Origin: an uncultured Ruminococcus sp.
GTDB taxonomy: Bacteria > Bacillota > Clostridia > Oscillospirales > Acutalibacteraceae
DNA length: 44,847 nucleotides
Assembly (NCBI GenBank): GCA_902768825.1
Contig: CACXMR010000011.1
Span: 1 to 44,847 of the forward strand
Direction: 5' to 3'
Below, in pieces: positions 16,529 through 24,346 of this stretch. Position 1 is the first letter of the stretch. Every line of letters starts with the position of its first letter. The notes under the pieces are model-generated. The model worked only from the letters and a program-made list of their open reading frames with translations. It was not told where the DNA came from and searched no databases. The position numbers and the translations under genes were made by a program.

Positions 16529-16587
16529 CTGCCAACTATGAAATCAGTCATTCTGCCCCCGCAAACACGGAAGCGGCGGCTTGCCGG
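16529..16587. repeat. Mosaic intergenic repeat, copy C (fragment)
   Basis: Contains the 'gccaact.tgaaatcag.catt' and 'ctgcccccgcaaacacgg' pieces in the same order as in copies A and B, with several base changes, and a GGCGGCTTGCCGG end. It abuts the serS stop codon. Confidence 0.6.
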
Positions 16588-17868
16588 TCAGGGTTTGATG
16601 ACATCGATGCCCATGTAGGGTCTGAGTACCTCCGGAACAGTCACACTGCCGTCCTCGTTCTGGTACTGCTCAACAATCGCAGGAATTACACGGCTGGTGG
16701 CAAGACCGGATGCGTTGAGAGTGTGCGCAAAGTGCATCTTCTTGTCCTCGCCTCTGTAACGGACATTGCCTCTCCTTGCCTGATAGTCCCTTGCATTGGA
16801 TGCGGAACTGACTTCCTTATAGATCTCCATGCTGGGGATCCATACCTCGATATCATAGGTCCTTGCCATCGAGAATGAACAGTCGCCCGCTGCAAGCTTG
16901 CTCAGACGATAGTGAAGTCCAAGCTCCTGAACAAGCCTCTCTGCCTTTTCAACAAGCTCCTTGAACGCAATGTCAGACTTGTCGTCCTCAGTGTACTGTA
17001 CCATCTCAACCTTGTTGAACTGATGACCTCTGATCATGCCTCTCTCCTCGCTGCGATAGCTGCCTGCTTCACGGCGGTAGCAGGGAGTGTAGGCTATGTA
17101 CTTCTTGGGAAGCTCCTCAATGGGAATGATCTCATCCCTGTGAAGATTGACAAGAGCAGTCTCAGCAGTAGGCAGCATAAATCTCTTTTCATTGGTGGTG
17201 GGATTCTCTATCCAATATACCTCATCGGTAAACTTCGGGAACTGACCTGCCACATATCCGCACTGATAGCCCAGCATGTGAGGAGGAAGAATAAACTCAA
17301 AACCGTCGTTGATGTGCTCATTGATAAAGAAGTTGAGCAGTGCCCACTCCATTCTTGCGCCCCAGCCTCTATATACCCAGCTGCCGGCACCGCCAAGCTT
17401 TGCACCTCTCTGATAGTCGATAAGACCAAGGCTCTCGCAAAGCTCCACATGGTTCTTCATTGGGAATGAAAACTCCGGCTTCTCGCCGAAATAACGTACA
17501 GGCTCGTTCTGCTCCTTGCCGCCTGCAGCAACATCCTCATCAGGAAGGTTTGGCAGTGACAGGAGAAGTGAGGTCTGCTTTTCATCAAGCTCAGCGATCT
17601 TTGCATCGCCCTCCTTGATCTCTACGACCAGCTCCTTCATCTTTGCCATGATCTCAGAAGCATCTCCGCCTGCCTTCTTGATCTGGGGGATCTGCTTGCT
17701 GGCTGCGTTCTGCTCTGCCTTCATAGCTTCTATCTTGCCCATCTGCTCACGCTTCTGCGCATCAACCACAAGGATCTCATCCACGATGCTGTCGAGATCC
17801 ATCTCTCTTTTTTTGATCCTCGCCTTTATTTCTTCCGGCTTTTCTCTGAGGTATTTAATGTCGATCAT
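16588..17868 (-). CDS. serS: Seryl-tRNA synthetase
   Basis: Class II aminoacyl-tRNA synthetase that charges tRNA-Ser and tRNA-Sec type tRNAs in the cytosol. It has 426 residues; ATG 17868 with AAAGGAGAAAG upstream. The N-terminal long coiled-coil tRNA-binding arm spans about residues 25-105 (Lys/Glu/Ala rich, MGKIEAMKAEQNAASKQIP). The catalytic core carries motif 2, TPCYRREAGSYRSEERGMIRGHQF (near 256-279), and motif 3, LNASGLATSRVIPAIVEQYQ (near 387-406). Length is typical. It lies 93 bases downstream of parB on the same strand. That gap is too short for a T-box and instead holds short hairpins, so serS may be read from the parA promoter. Confidence 0.98.
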   Translation of the reverse strand: MIDIKYLREKPEEIKARIKKREMDLDSIVDEILVVDAQKREQMGKIEAMKAEQNAASKQIPQIKKAGGDASEIMAKMKELVVEIKEGDAKIAELDEKQTSLLLSLPNLPDEDVAAGGKEQNEPVRYFGEKPEFSFPMKNHVELCESLGLIDYQRGAKLGGAGSWVYRGWGARMEWALLNFFINEHINDGFEFILPPHMLGYQCGYVAGQFPKFTDEVYWIENPTTNEKRFMLPTAETALVNLHRDEIIPIEELPKKYIAYTPCYRREAGSYRSEERGMIRGHQFNKVEMVQYTEDDKSDIAFKELVEKAERLVQELGLHYRLSKLAAGDCSFSMARTYDIEVWIPSMEIYKEVSSASNARDYQARRGNVRYRGEDKKMHFAHTLNASGLATSRVIPAIVEQYQNEDGSVTVPEVLRPYMGIDVIKP

Positions 17869-17961
17869 TTTTCTTTCTCCTTTTGCAGAAATAGTTTATT
17901 CAGGGATGCCTGCAGGCTCTCCCCTGTTTATTCCGTCTTTGACGGATCACTGCCTAAATTA
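17869..17961 (-). other. parB-serS spacer with nested hairpin
   Basis: On the - strand CCGTCaaaGACGG is followed by CAGGGgaga-GCCTGCAGGC-atCCCTG, a self-complementary core inside an outer stem (about 17910-17935). No T-run follows it, so it looks more like an RNA-processing or attenuation element than a terminator. Confidence 0.4.
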
Positions 17962-18822
17962 TCAGCCCTTGTCAAAGAGCTTTGCAAGCTCACCAAGGTC
18001 CTCTTCACTATAAAACTCTATCTCAATGACTCCTGAATTATCCTTGCCGTTGACCACCTTGACCCTACGGCTGAGGTGCTCATTAAGAGCCAGCTCCACC
18101 TCATCAAAGAAGGATGCTCTCGTATGTCTAATCTCCTTTTTTGCAGGTGAGCTATCCACATTAAGCTTTTTTGCAGCCTTTTCAATATCCCTGACTGTCA
18201 GGTCATTCTTTTCTATCTGTTCAGCCATGCGCAGCTGATCCTCCTCATCATTGATGCTGAGCAGTGCCCTTGCATGACCTGTAGTTATTTTGCCATCCCT
18301 CAGCATATCGAGGATTGGCTGTGCGAGATTAAGCAGACGCAGGGCGTTTGCCACCACCGGGCGGCTCTTTCCCACAGTGCGTGAAATCTCCTCCTGAGTA
18401 AGGCCGTAATTATCCTGTAATGCCTTATAACCCAGGGCTTCTTCAACGGGGTTAAGGTTTTCTCTCTGGAGGTTTTCTATCATTGATATCTGCATCATCT
18501 CAGAATCTGACATTTCCCTGATGATAACAGGCACCTCAAAAAGACCTGCCATACGGCTTGCTCTCCAGCGCCTTTCGCCTGCCACAAGCTGATATCCACC
18601 GTCTGGCAGCGGACGGACAAGAAGCGGCTGCAGTACACCGTGGATTGCAATAGAATCCGCCAGCTCCCTGAGGCTTTCCTCGTTAAAGTCCCTTCTGGGC
18701 TGATCCCTGTTAGGCTCTATATCAGATATCTTCAGCGTAACCGCAGATTCAGCATCCTCGGAATCATTCTCAAGAAAGATAGCGTCCAGACCCTTACCGA
18801 GTCCACCTTTTTTTAATGCCAT
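17962..18822 (-). CDS. parB: Chromosome partitioning protein ParB (Spo0J)
   Basis: Binds parS sites and slides on DNA as a CTP-dependent clamp, loading condensin and organising origins. It has 286 residues. The N-terminus LGKGLDAIF (7-16) is the typical ParA-stimulating segment. The CTP-binding domain carries QPRRDF, LQPLLVRP, GERRWRA (about 82-88) and ENLQRENLNPVEEA (about 115-128). A helix-turn-helix parS-recognition domain spans about 138-200 (LTQEEISRTVGKSRPVVANALRLL, TTGHARALL), and a C-terminal dimerisation domain ends it. AAGGAGGATGAGAT gives a strong ribosome binding site overlapping the parA stop; the gap to parA is 12 bases. Three parS-like sites are in this window, one of them just upstream of parA. 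Confidence 0.97.
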   Translation of the reverse strand: MALKKGGLGKGLDAIFLENDSEDAESAVTLKISDIEPNRDQPRRDFNEESLRELADSIAIHGVLQPLLVRPLPDGGYQLVAGERRWRASRMAGLFEVPVIIREMSDSEMMQISMIENLQRENLNPVEEALGYKALQDNYGLTQEEISRTVGKSRPVVANALRLLNLAQPILDMLRDGKITTGHARALLSINDEEDQLRMAEQIEKNDLTVRDIEKAAKKLNVDSSPAKKEIRHTRASFFDEVELALNEHLSRRVKVVNGKDNSGVIEIEFYSEEDLGELAKLFDKG

Positions 18823-18834
18823 ATCTCATCCTCC

Positions 18835-19599
18835 TTATTCGTTGTTTTTGATTATCTCCTCACAAAGCTCCATATATGAAGCCGTACCTTTACAGGATTT
18901 GTCAAAGTACATGATCGGCATACCGAAGCTGGGCGCCTCAGACAATCTTACTCCTCTCGGGATAACTGCCGAGAAAACCTTCCTCGGGAAGAATTTCTTA
19001 ACTTCCTCCACGACCTGCTGAGTAAGGTTAAGTCTGCCGTCATACATAGTAAGCAAAACGCCCTCAATGTCAAGATACTCATTATAGCGTCTCTTGACCT
19101 TTCTCACTGTACCCATAAGCTGGGACAGACCCTCCAATGCGTAGTATTCCGGCTGGATCGGCACAAGCAATGTATCTGCCGCACAGAAGGCATTCGTAGT
19201 TATAAGTCCGAGTGACGGCGGGCAGTCAATGAAGATAAAGTCATAATCCGGTTTTACGAGAGCCAGAGCGTTTTTCAGCTTTGCCTCTCTCCTCTCCACA
19301 TCCACCAGCTCTATCTCTGCCGCAGCCAATTCCATACTTGAAGGCATTATGTCAAGGTTTGCAAACTTCGTATGCACTATTGCATCCGCAGCCTTTACAT
19401 CATTTATCATAACGCTGTAGGACGAAAACCTGACGGACCTCTTATCCACACCAACTCCGCTGGTTGCGTTTCCCTGTGGGTCAACATCGATCAGCAGAAC
19501 CTTCTTGCCAAGCTTTGCGATGCCGGCCGCCGTATTTACAGCAGTTGTTGTCTTGCCGACTCCGCCCTTCTGATTCGTGACCGCAATTATCTTTCCCAA
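18835..19599 (-). CDS. parA: Chromosome partitioning ATPase ParA (Soj)
   Basis: Deviant Walker-type ATPase that works with ParB in origin segregation and, in relatives, in control of DnaA. It has 254 residues. The start is TTG at 19599 with GGAGGG 6 bases upstream, giving a protein that begins directly with GKIIAVTNQKGGVGKTTT (deviant Walker A, residues 10-18). The Walker B-like segment FIFIDCPPSLGLIT (about 122-135) and SEAPSFGMPI near the C-terminus are typical. It shares a promoter (19642-19670) with parB. A perfect parS lies 28 bases upstream of that promoter's -35, so ParB spreading may influence its own expression. Confidence 0.97.
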   Translation of the reverse strand: MGKIIAVTNQKGGVGKTTTAVNTAAGIAKLGKKVLLIDVDPQGNATSGVGVDKRSVRFSSYSVMINDVKAADAIVHTKFANLDIMPSSMELAAAEIELVDVERREAKLKNALALVKPDYDFIFIDCPPSLGLITTNAFCAADTLLVPIQPEYYALEGLSQLMGTVRKVKRRYNEYLDIEGVLLTMYDGRLNLTQQVVEEVKKFFPRKVFSAVIPRGVRLSEAPSFGMPIMYFDKSCKGTASYMELCEEIIKNNE

Positions 19600-19641
19600 A
19601 TCTTTCCCTCCATTTTATCCTTTCCATTTCATACCTCAGCT

Positions 19642-19670
19642 ATTATAACACATTTTTTCCGGAATATCAA
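19642..19670 (-). promoter_or_regulatory. Promoter of parA-parB
   Basis: On the - strand TTGATA (19670-19665), a 17-base spacer and TATAAT (19647-19642) lie about 43 bases before the parA TTG start. Confidence 0.75.
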
Positions 19671-19698
19671 TATTCAGAGTGCCCTGAAACAACATTAT

Positions 19699-19714
19699 TG
19701 TTTCACGTGAAACA
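19699..19714. promoter_or_regulatory. parS: parS site 1 (perfect)
   Basis: TGTTTCACGTGAAACA is a perfect 16-bp palindrome identical to the B. subtilis parS consensus, upstream of parA. It is the expected loading site for the ParB encoded at 17962-18822. Confidence 0.93.
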
Positions 19715-19789
19715 TTTACAAGGTTCTAAATGCATGGAATTTTTCTTGCCTGATTCCTCACGGAATAGGACCGAAGTATTAAGATGTCA

Positions 19790-20106
19790 GAGAGCTTGAT
19801 CTCGCCTTTCGGCTCGCCGGCGCTTCTGCTTCGCAGAGGTGTCCACCGGACACCCGCACCCCTCCGAACCACCCAAATCTTTTCGCTCTCTGCGGAGAGC
19901 GAGCAGGGACTCTGTCCCTGCACCCTGCAAGCTTTTGAAAAAGCTTGAGCAAAACTTTTCTGTTGTCGTTCTTGGTTAGACTATCAGCCGCGAGCAGCCA
20001 ACTTAGAAATCAGATTTTCTACCCCCGCGAACACGGGAGCGCAGGCTCTGCGCCGCGAATCGGGAGCGCAGGCTCTGCGCCGGCAGCTTGAAAAGGCAAG
20101 GCTAAT
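19790..20106. repeat. Mosaic intergenic repeat, copy B
   Basis: Longest copy in the window. The left half (19797-19925) is a string of short hairpins, such as GGTGTCC/GGACACC, CTCTGC/GCAGAG and CAGGGAC/GTCCCTG. The right half (19931-20040) contains the stretch shared with copy A. It ends with two direct copies of CGGGAGCGCAGGCTCTGCGCCG (20034-20055 and 20061-20082), stated here only as a 22-base unit 27 bases apart, and a GCTTGAAAAGGCAAGGCT end related to copies D and E. No coding potential was found. Confidence 0.75.
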
Positions 20107-20116
20107 GTGTTATAAT
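20088..20116 (+). promoter_or_regulatory. Promoter of mnmE, -35 inside the mosaic repeat
   Basis: TTGAAA (20088-20093), a 17-base spacer and TATAAT (20111-20116) are near consensus and lie 32 bases before the mnmE ATG. The -35 box is within the conserved CTTGAAAA end of the repeat. Confidence 0.8.
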
Positions 20117-20147
20117 CATTACAATAAATACTGAACGGAGTAATACT

Positions 20148-21512
20148 ATGGAAAAGACAATAGCAGCTATTTCTACGGCTAACGGTCAGGGTGGAATCGG
20201 CGTTATCAGAATATCCGGCGAAAATGCCCTTGATGTGGCTGAGCGAGTATTCGTTTCTGTAAACGATAAGAGAATAACTGAAATGAAAGGCTATACCGCA
20301 GCATACGGGCGCATCGTTGATGACGGCGAAGTGCTGGACGAGGCAGTAGCTCTCGTTTTCAGAGCACCGCACAGCTATACGGGTGAAAATGTCGTTGAGC
20401 TAAGCTGTCACGGCGGCTTGTATGTTACAAAACGAGTGCTCAGAGCCGTACTCAAAAACGGAGCTGTCCCGGCAGAAGCAGGAGAATTTACCAAAAGAGC
20501 ATTCCTCAACGGCAAAATGGGGCTCACTGAGGCCGAGGCTGTAATGGACATAATCTCTGCAAGAGGTGCGCAATCAGCAAGGGCTGCTCTCTCCTGTATG
20601 GAGGGCAGGCTTCGTATGAGAATAGACAGAGTGCGGGATACTCTGGTCAATACCGCCGCACACCTTTCCGCCTGGGCTGATTACCCTGAGGAGGACATTC
20701 CTGAGGTTGACGGCGACCATCTGAGCAGCAGTCTTAACGAGTGCCGCAATGAACTGAACTCCCTTCTCAATAGCTATGACGCAGGCAAAATCATGCGTGA
20801 GGGAGTTGACACGGTAATCGCCGGCAGACCCAACGTAGGCAAGTCTACCATAATGAACCTGCTCTCAGGCTGTGAGCGTTCCATCGTAACAAGCATCCCT
20901 GGCACTACAAGAGACGTTATTGAGGAAACCGTTATCCTTGGTGAGATACCGCTGAGACTATCCGATACTGCAGGCATACGCAACACTAACGACCCTGTAG
21001 AGAGGATCGGTGTAGAAAAGGCAAGAGACAGGATACTCAAAGCAGGTCTTGTGCTGGCAGTATTTGATTCATCCCAGCCGTTATCAGACGACGACAAGGA
21101 GCTGATCGACCTGCTGACCGATGCCCCTGCACTGGCAGTAATAAACAAAACAGACCTACCCCAACAGCTTGAAACAGATTATATCAGAAGCAGGATAAAG
21201 CACCTTGTATTTATTTCAGCCTTAGAGGGCATCGGTGCATACGAGCTGGAAAAACAGGTTTCGGAGATCATCGGCACCTCAAAGCTTGACGCTTCTCAGG
21301 GAATACTTGCCACAGAAAGACAAAGAGCCGCCGCAGACAATGCTCTGCACTCAATAGATGAGGCAATGCAGGCACTAACCGCAGGGATAACCCTTGACGC
21401 AGTTACAGTAATAATCGAGGAAGCCATAAATAACCTTTTGGAGCTAACAGGAGAGCGTGTGACCGAAGCAGTGGTAGACACGGTATTTTCTCATTTCTGT
21501 GTCGGTAAATAA
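20148..21512 (+). CDS. mnmE: tRNA modification GTPase MnmE (TrmE)
   Basis: Works with MnmG to install the carboxymethylaminomethyl group on U34 of certain tRNAs. It has 454 residues; ATG 20148 with CGGAG 7 bases upstream. The N-terminal tetrahydrofolate-binding domain starts TIAAISTANGQGGIGVIRISG. The helical domain is split by the G domain (about 215-375): GRPNVGKST (P-loop, 226-234), GTTRDV, DTAGI and NKTD. The C-terminal CVGK motif (451-454) with its essential Cys is intact. It is followed by its own terminator and so is not an operon with mnmG, unlike the usual arrangement. It is on the + strand, opposite to parA and jag. Confidence 0.97.
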   Translation: MEKTIAAISTANGQGGIGVIRISGENALDVAERVFVSVNDKRITEMKGYTAAYGRIVDDGEVLDEAVALVFRAPHSYTGENVVELSCHGGLYVTKRVLRAVLKNGAVPAEAGEFTKRAFLNGKMGLTEAEAVMDIISARGAQSARAALSCMEGRLRMRIDRVRDTLVNTAAHLSAWADYPEEDIPEVDGDHLSSSLNECRNELNSLLNSYDAGKIMREGVDTVIAGRPNVGKSTIMNLLSGCERSIVTSIPGTTRDVIEETVILGEIPLRLSDTAGIRNTNDPVERIGVEKARDRILKAGLVLAVFDSSQPLSDDDKELIDLLTDAPALAVINKTDLPQQLETDYIRSRIKHLVFISALEGIGAYELEKQVSEIIGTSKLDASQGILATERQRAAADNALHSIDEAMQALTAGITLDAVTVIIEEAINNLLELTGERVTEAVVDTVFSHFCVGK

Positions 21513-21523
21513 AGCATATCAGA

Positions 21524-21563
21524 CCCGGATCGTATTATGTCTGCGATCCGGGAAAATTTTTTT
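21524..21563 (+). terminator. Rho-independent terminator of mnmE
   Basis: CCCGGATCG (21524-21532) and CGATCCGGG (21544-21552) form a perfect 9-bp stem with an 11-base loop, followed by AAAATTTTTTT. Confidence 0.92.
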
Positions 21564-21639
21564 ATTCTTTTGCACCCAAATCAGATCAATGACTGTTATT
21601 ATATACAGAAGCTTCAATTCGACAGGGGAGGTCAAAAAC

Positions 21640-22185
21640 GTGGACGACATAAAGCTGGCTATGGGACTCCGAAATAAAAAAGAAAAAGCTCTGGAGGAGA
21701 TAATACTCAAATATACTCCCCTTGTTGCAGCAATAATCTATAATGTAGGAAAAGGCAATCTAAGCAAGGAGGATATCGAAGAGGTCACCTCGGACGTATT
21801 CATGACCCTGTGGAAAAACTCCGATAAGGTGCTCCCGGATAAGCTGAAGGGCTACATCTGCTGTATAGCAAGGACAAGAGCACTTAACAAGCTTTCAGGG
21901 CTCAAAAACAATAATGTTATCAGTCTTGAGGAATGGAATCCGGAGGACAATTTTTCCATTGACGACCATACAGAAAAACAGGAGCTAAAAAACGAGCTTA
22001 AAACGATTATCGATGAAATCGGAGAGCCTGACAAGGAAATTATGATAAGGTATTATATGTATTATCAAAAAACCTCCAAGATTTCAGAGGTAATGAAGCT
22101 CAACCTTGAAACGGTAAAATCAAAACTCAGGCGCACGAGAGAAAAAATCAGGTCAAAGCTTATGGAAAGGGGTTATGAGGTATGA
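21640..22185 (+). CDS. ECF-type RNA polymerase sigma factor
   Basis: Small sigma-70 family factor of 181 residues, expected to direct transcription in response to an extracytoplasmic signal. The GTG at 21640 is chosen because AGGGGAGG (21624-21631) lies 8 bases upstream. Longer readings start inside mnmE and cross its terminator. Region 2 is seen as ILKYTPLVAAIIYNVGKGNLSKEDIEEVTSDVFMTLW. Region 4 is EPDKEIMIRYYMYYQKTSKISEVMKLNLETVKSKLRRTREKIRSKL, including a helix-turn-helix. The stop overlaps the next start codon (ATGA), which indicates translational coupling to a probable anti-sigma factor. This pair interrupts the mnmE-mnmG neighbourhood. Confidence 0.9.
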   Translation: MDDIKLAMGLRNKKEKALEEIILKYTPLVAAIIYNVGKGNLSKEDIEEVTSDVFMTLWKNSDKVLPDKLKGYICCIARTRALNKLSGLKNNNVISLEEWNPEDNFSIDDHTEKQELKNELKTIIDEIGEPDKEIMIRYYMYYQKTSKISEVMKLNLETVKSKLRRTREKIRSKLMERGYEV

Positions 22186-24152
22186 AAACTGATCTCAGAC
22201 GAGAGCTCAACGAGCTTGAGGAAAACTTCGATATAGATGAAATGACAATTTACGACGGTCCGGAAATAGACCCTGAGAAGATAAGGAGAACAGTCATGCA
22301 GAATATAAAAGCAGAAAAGCCAAGGAATATCAGGAAAAAGGTCACTATCTGTCTGATAGCAGCCGCATTAGCCACAGCAGTGATAGGCAGTACAGTTCTT
22401 GCGGCAACAGGTGTTTTCAAGCCAAAGCTCAGCGATGTTTACAAGGGAGACACCAGCTTCCTTGAGATTCAGGACACCGAGGAATTCACCTTTACCTCGT
22501 ACAATGACGACATCAGCGCAGAATTCATGGGCATAGTCTCCACCGAGGACGAAACCATCGCATCTGTTCTGCTCACCAAAAAGGACGGCACAGCCTTCAC
22601 AGAGGCCGAGGATATCGAGGTCGATGAAAACAAGCTCGCAGACGATATTATCGACATCGACTGGGACTCAGACACAAAGGACTTTGCAGAGAGATTAAAA
22701 GCAAACCCGAAAAACATTGATTATGCCTATGCCTTCTACAAGGACAATAATGAAGGCAAACTGCTGGAGCTCAGCAATATGGCTCTCACCTACGTTCTGA
22801 GTGAGGACAAAAAATCTATAAGGCTTTATGTCGTTACATCCCCGGTATCACCCGATGAGCCTGAGGTATATATCAACGTGGTCTCCAGGGACGCAGAGGC
22901 TTTCCATTTCAAGGAGAAGGTCAACAGCTATGATCTGAATGACGGCAATGACGGTCCCTCTCTCATTCAGGATTATATTCGTCTGTACGGCAGCGACGAA
23001 AAAAAATACAGGATCAAGGAAAGCAAGAACGTCGTATCCGTCTATTCAACAAAGACAGAAAAGCTCTCTCTCCCCTACTATCTGCGCATTAAGTTAGACT
23101 ATACTCCTGAATCCCAGGACCTCACCCTTCGCACCAAGGTCAGCTCCGAAACAGCTCCCCATGTAATGAAGAAGGACTTGTCCGCAGAGATGACCATAAC
23201 ACCCACAAGGATACTCCTTGAAACAGAGAACAACTACACCATTGACCAGATCAACGAGATGCAGTCCGTAGGCGGCTACTTCAACGAGGAGGACAAGTAC
23301 ACTATCGAGAATCCTGAGATAAACTTCCCCTTCAGGGTCTCAGCCTTCGTTGATAATTTCTTCGGCGGCGAAAACGCATGGACTGACTTTGACGAACAGA
23401 GAACAAAGATCGTCATGACTGACGGAACCGTATATTACCTCATCGGCACCAGCTCCATGGGCTGTGATTACGACCCCGACACAGATATGTGCTCTCTCAT
23501 TGAAGAAAAGGAGTTTTACTATTCAACCTATCCGGAATTTACCCGCCCGAGCATCGTCAACGTTACCACAGGCATACACAAGAAAACCATTATCAACCCC
23601 AACGATATCGCAAAATTTGTCCTCAACGGTGATACAGTATATACCAAGAAAGGCTATGAGGATCTTGTAGTTTCAGTACCGGGTAACAATATTATTGCCG
23701 AACCCTCAACAGTCGTGCCGGAAGAGTCGGAATCCCCGGTTCTCAGCGGATTGAACTTCAACGCTATTGTAGAGCTGAGAGAGACAATCAAGAATAAGTA
23801 TTCCTCAAGCGGCGTAGAGCTGAGCGAAATGATGAGTGCATCAATGGATGAAAAGACAGAAAACAGCTCAGTATCAAAGATGGTCATTGAGATTTGTTTA
23901 AACGGCAAGAAGGATGATCTTAAGGCCATGATCACAGACCTGGCTGAAGAAACAAAGAGTATGTATCTGTTTATTACTGAAATGAAGCTGGTTAAGTCTG
24001 AAGAATCCTCCGATTATTCCCTTATGCTAAAAATGGAAAATCCCCATATGGCTGAGAACGCTGACATCTCAGAGAAAGAACTCATGGACTATATCAACAC
24101 AAAATATGCAAGCATTGATAGAGACAAAATGATCGAGAATACCTTCAATTAA
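22182..24152 (+). CDS. Probable membrane-bound anti-sigma factor with large extracellular domain
   Basis: Protein of 656 residues coupled to the ECF sigma gene by an ATGA overlap. Residues 1-52 are charged and cytoplasmic (DPEKIRRTVMQNIK), suited to binding the sigma factor. One TM segment follows (about 53-75, ending TVLAATG), then about 580 residues predicted outside the cell. The beginning of the external part (VFKPKLSDVYKGDTSFLEI...YNDDISAEFMGI) resembles the sensor-type domains in clostridial ECF-linked anti-sigma proteins of the DUF4179 kind, but I cannot confirm the family. There is no enzymatic motif. A terminator follows at 24169. The inferred role is to hold the sigma factor at the membrane until an envelope signal arrives. 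Confidence 0.75.
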   Translation: MKTDLRRELNELEENFDIDEMTIYDGPEIDPEKIRRTVMQNIKAEKPRNIRKKVTICLIAAALATAVIGSTVLAATGVFKPKLSDVYKGDTSFLEIQDTEEFTFTSYNDDISAEFMGIVSTEDETIASVLLTKKDGTAFTEAEDIEVDENKLADDIIDIDWDSDTKDFAERLKANPKNIDYAYAFYKDNNEGKLLELSNMALTYVLSEDKKSIRLYVVTSPVSPDEPEVYINVVSRDAEAFHFKEKVNSYDLNDGNDGPSLIQDYIRLYGSDEKKYRIKESKNVVSVYSTKTEKLSLPYYLRIKLDYTPESQDLTLRTKVSSETAPHVMKKDLSAEMTITPTRILLETENNYTIDQINEMQSVGGYFNEEDKYTIENPEINFPFRVSAFVDNFFGGENAWTDFDEQRTKIVMTDGTVYYLIGTSSMGCDYDPDTDMCSLIEEKEFYYSTYPEFTRPSIVNVTTGIHKKTIINPNDIAKFVLNGDTVYTKKGYEDLVVSVPGNNIIAEPSTVVPEESESPVLSGLNFNAIVELRETIKNKYSSSGVELSEMMSASMDEKTENSSVSKMVIEICLNGKKDDLKAMITDLAEETKSMYLFITEMKLVKSEESSDYSLMLKMENPHMAENADISEKELMDYINTKYASIDRDKMIENTFN

Positions 24153-24168
24153 TGATAAATTACCTCGT

Positions 24169-24202
24169 AAAACCGGTACGGCTCACCTGCTGTGCCGGTT
24201 TT
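24169..24202 (+). terminator. Terminator after anti-sigma gene
   Basis: A 14-bp stem with two G-T pairs (AAAACCGGTACGGC with GCTGTGCCGGTTTT) has a 6-base loop and ends in TTTT. It directly abuts parS site 2. Confidence 0.82.
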
Positions 24203-24203
24203 A

Positions 24204-24219
24204 TGTTTCACGTGAAACA
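24204..24219. promoter_or_regulatory. parS: parS site 2 (perfect)
   Basis: TGTTTCACGTGAAACA, identical to parS site 1, lies between the anti-sigma terminator and the mnmG promoter. Confidence 0.93.
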
Positions 24220-24239
24220 TTTTTTATAGGGACAGGAAT

Positions 24240-24255
24240 TGTTTCATGTGAAACA
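24240..24255. promoter_or_regulatory. parS: parS site 3 (one mismatch)
   Basis: TGTTTCATGTGAAACA differs from the parS consensus at a single central base. It begins 36 bases after site 2 and ends next to the -35 of the mnmG promoter, so ParB binding could affect mnmG transcription. Confidence 0.8.
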
Positions 24256-24256
24256 C

Positions 24257-24285
24257 TGTACAAAAAGGAAGCTTTGTATTATAAT
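24257..24285 (+). promoter_or_regulatory. Promoter of mnmG-rsmG
   Basis: TGTACA (24257-24262, 4 of 6 matches to TTGACA), a 17-base spacer and TATAAT (24280-24285) lie about 60 bases upstream of the mnmG ATG. Confidence 0.6.
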
Positions 24286-24346
24286 AATATAGAAAAAGGA
24301 ACATGACCAAGGGTCAGCTATTCAGTAAAGATGGAGAAGGATAGGT

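Larger units (their letters stand above)
16279..16587. other. Intergenic region between guaB and serS
   Basis: About 310 bases with no gene. From the guaB side it holds an A/T-rich stretch (to about 16440), then a hairpin at 16491-16520 and a fragment of the mosaic repeat (about 16529-16586) next to the serS stop. Confidence 0.6.

Noticed and set aside
17869-17961. T-box riboswitch upstream of serS
   Set aside because: The gap is too short and lacks T-box sequence. Only short hairpins are present.
21499-21639. N-terminal extension of the ECF sigma factor
   Set aside because: It begins within mnmE and crosses the mnmE terminator. The GTG at 21640 has a strong Shine-Dalgarno.
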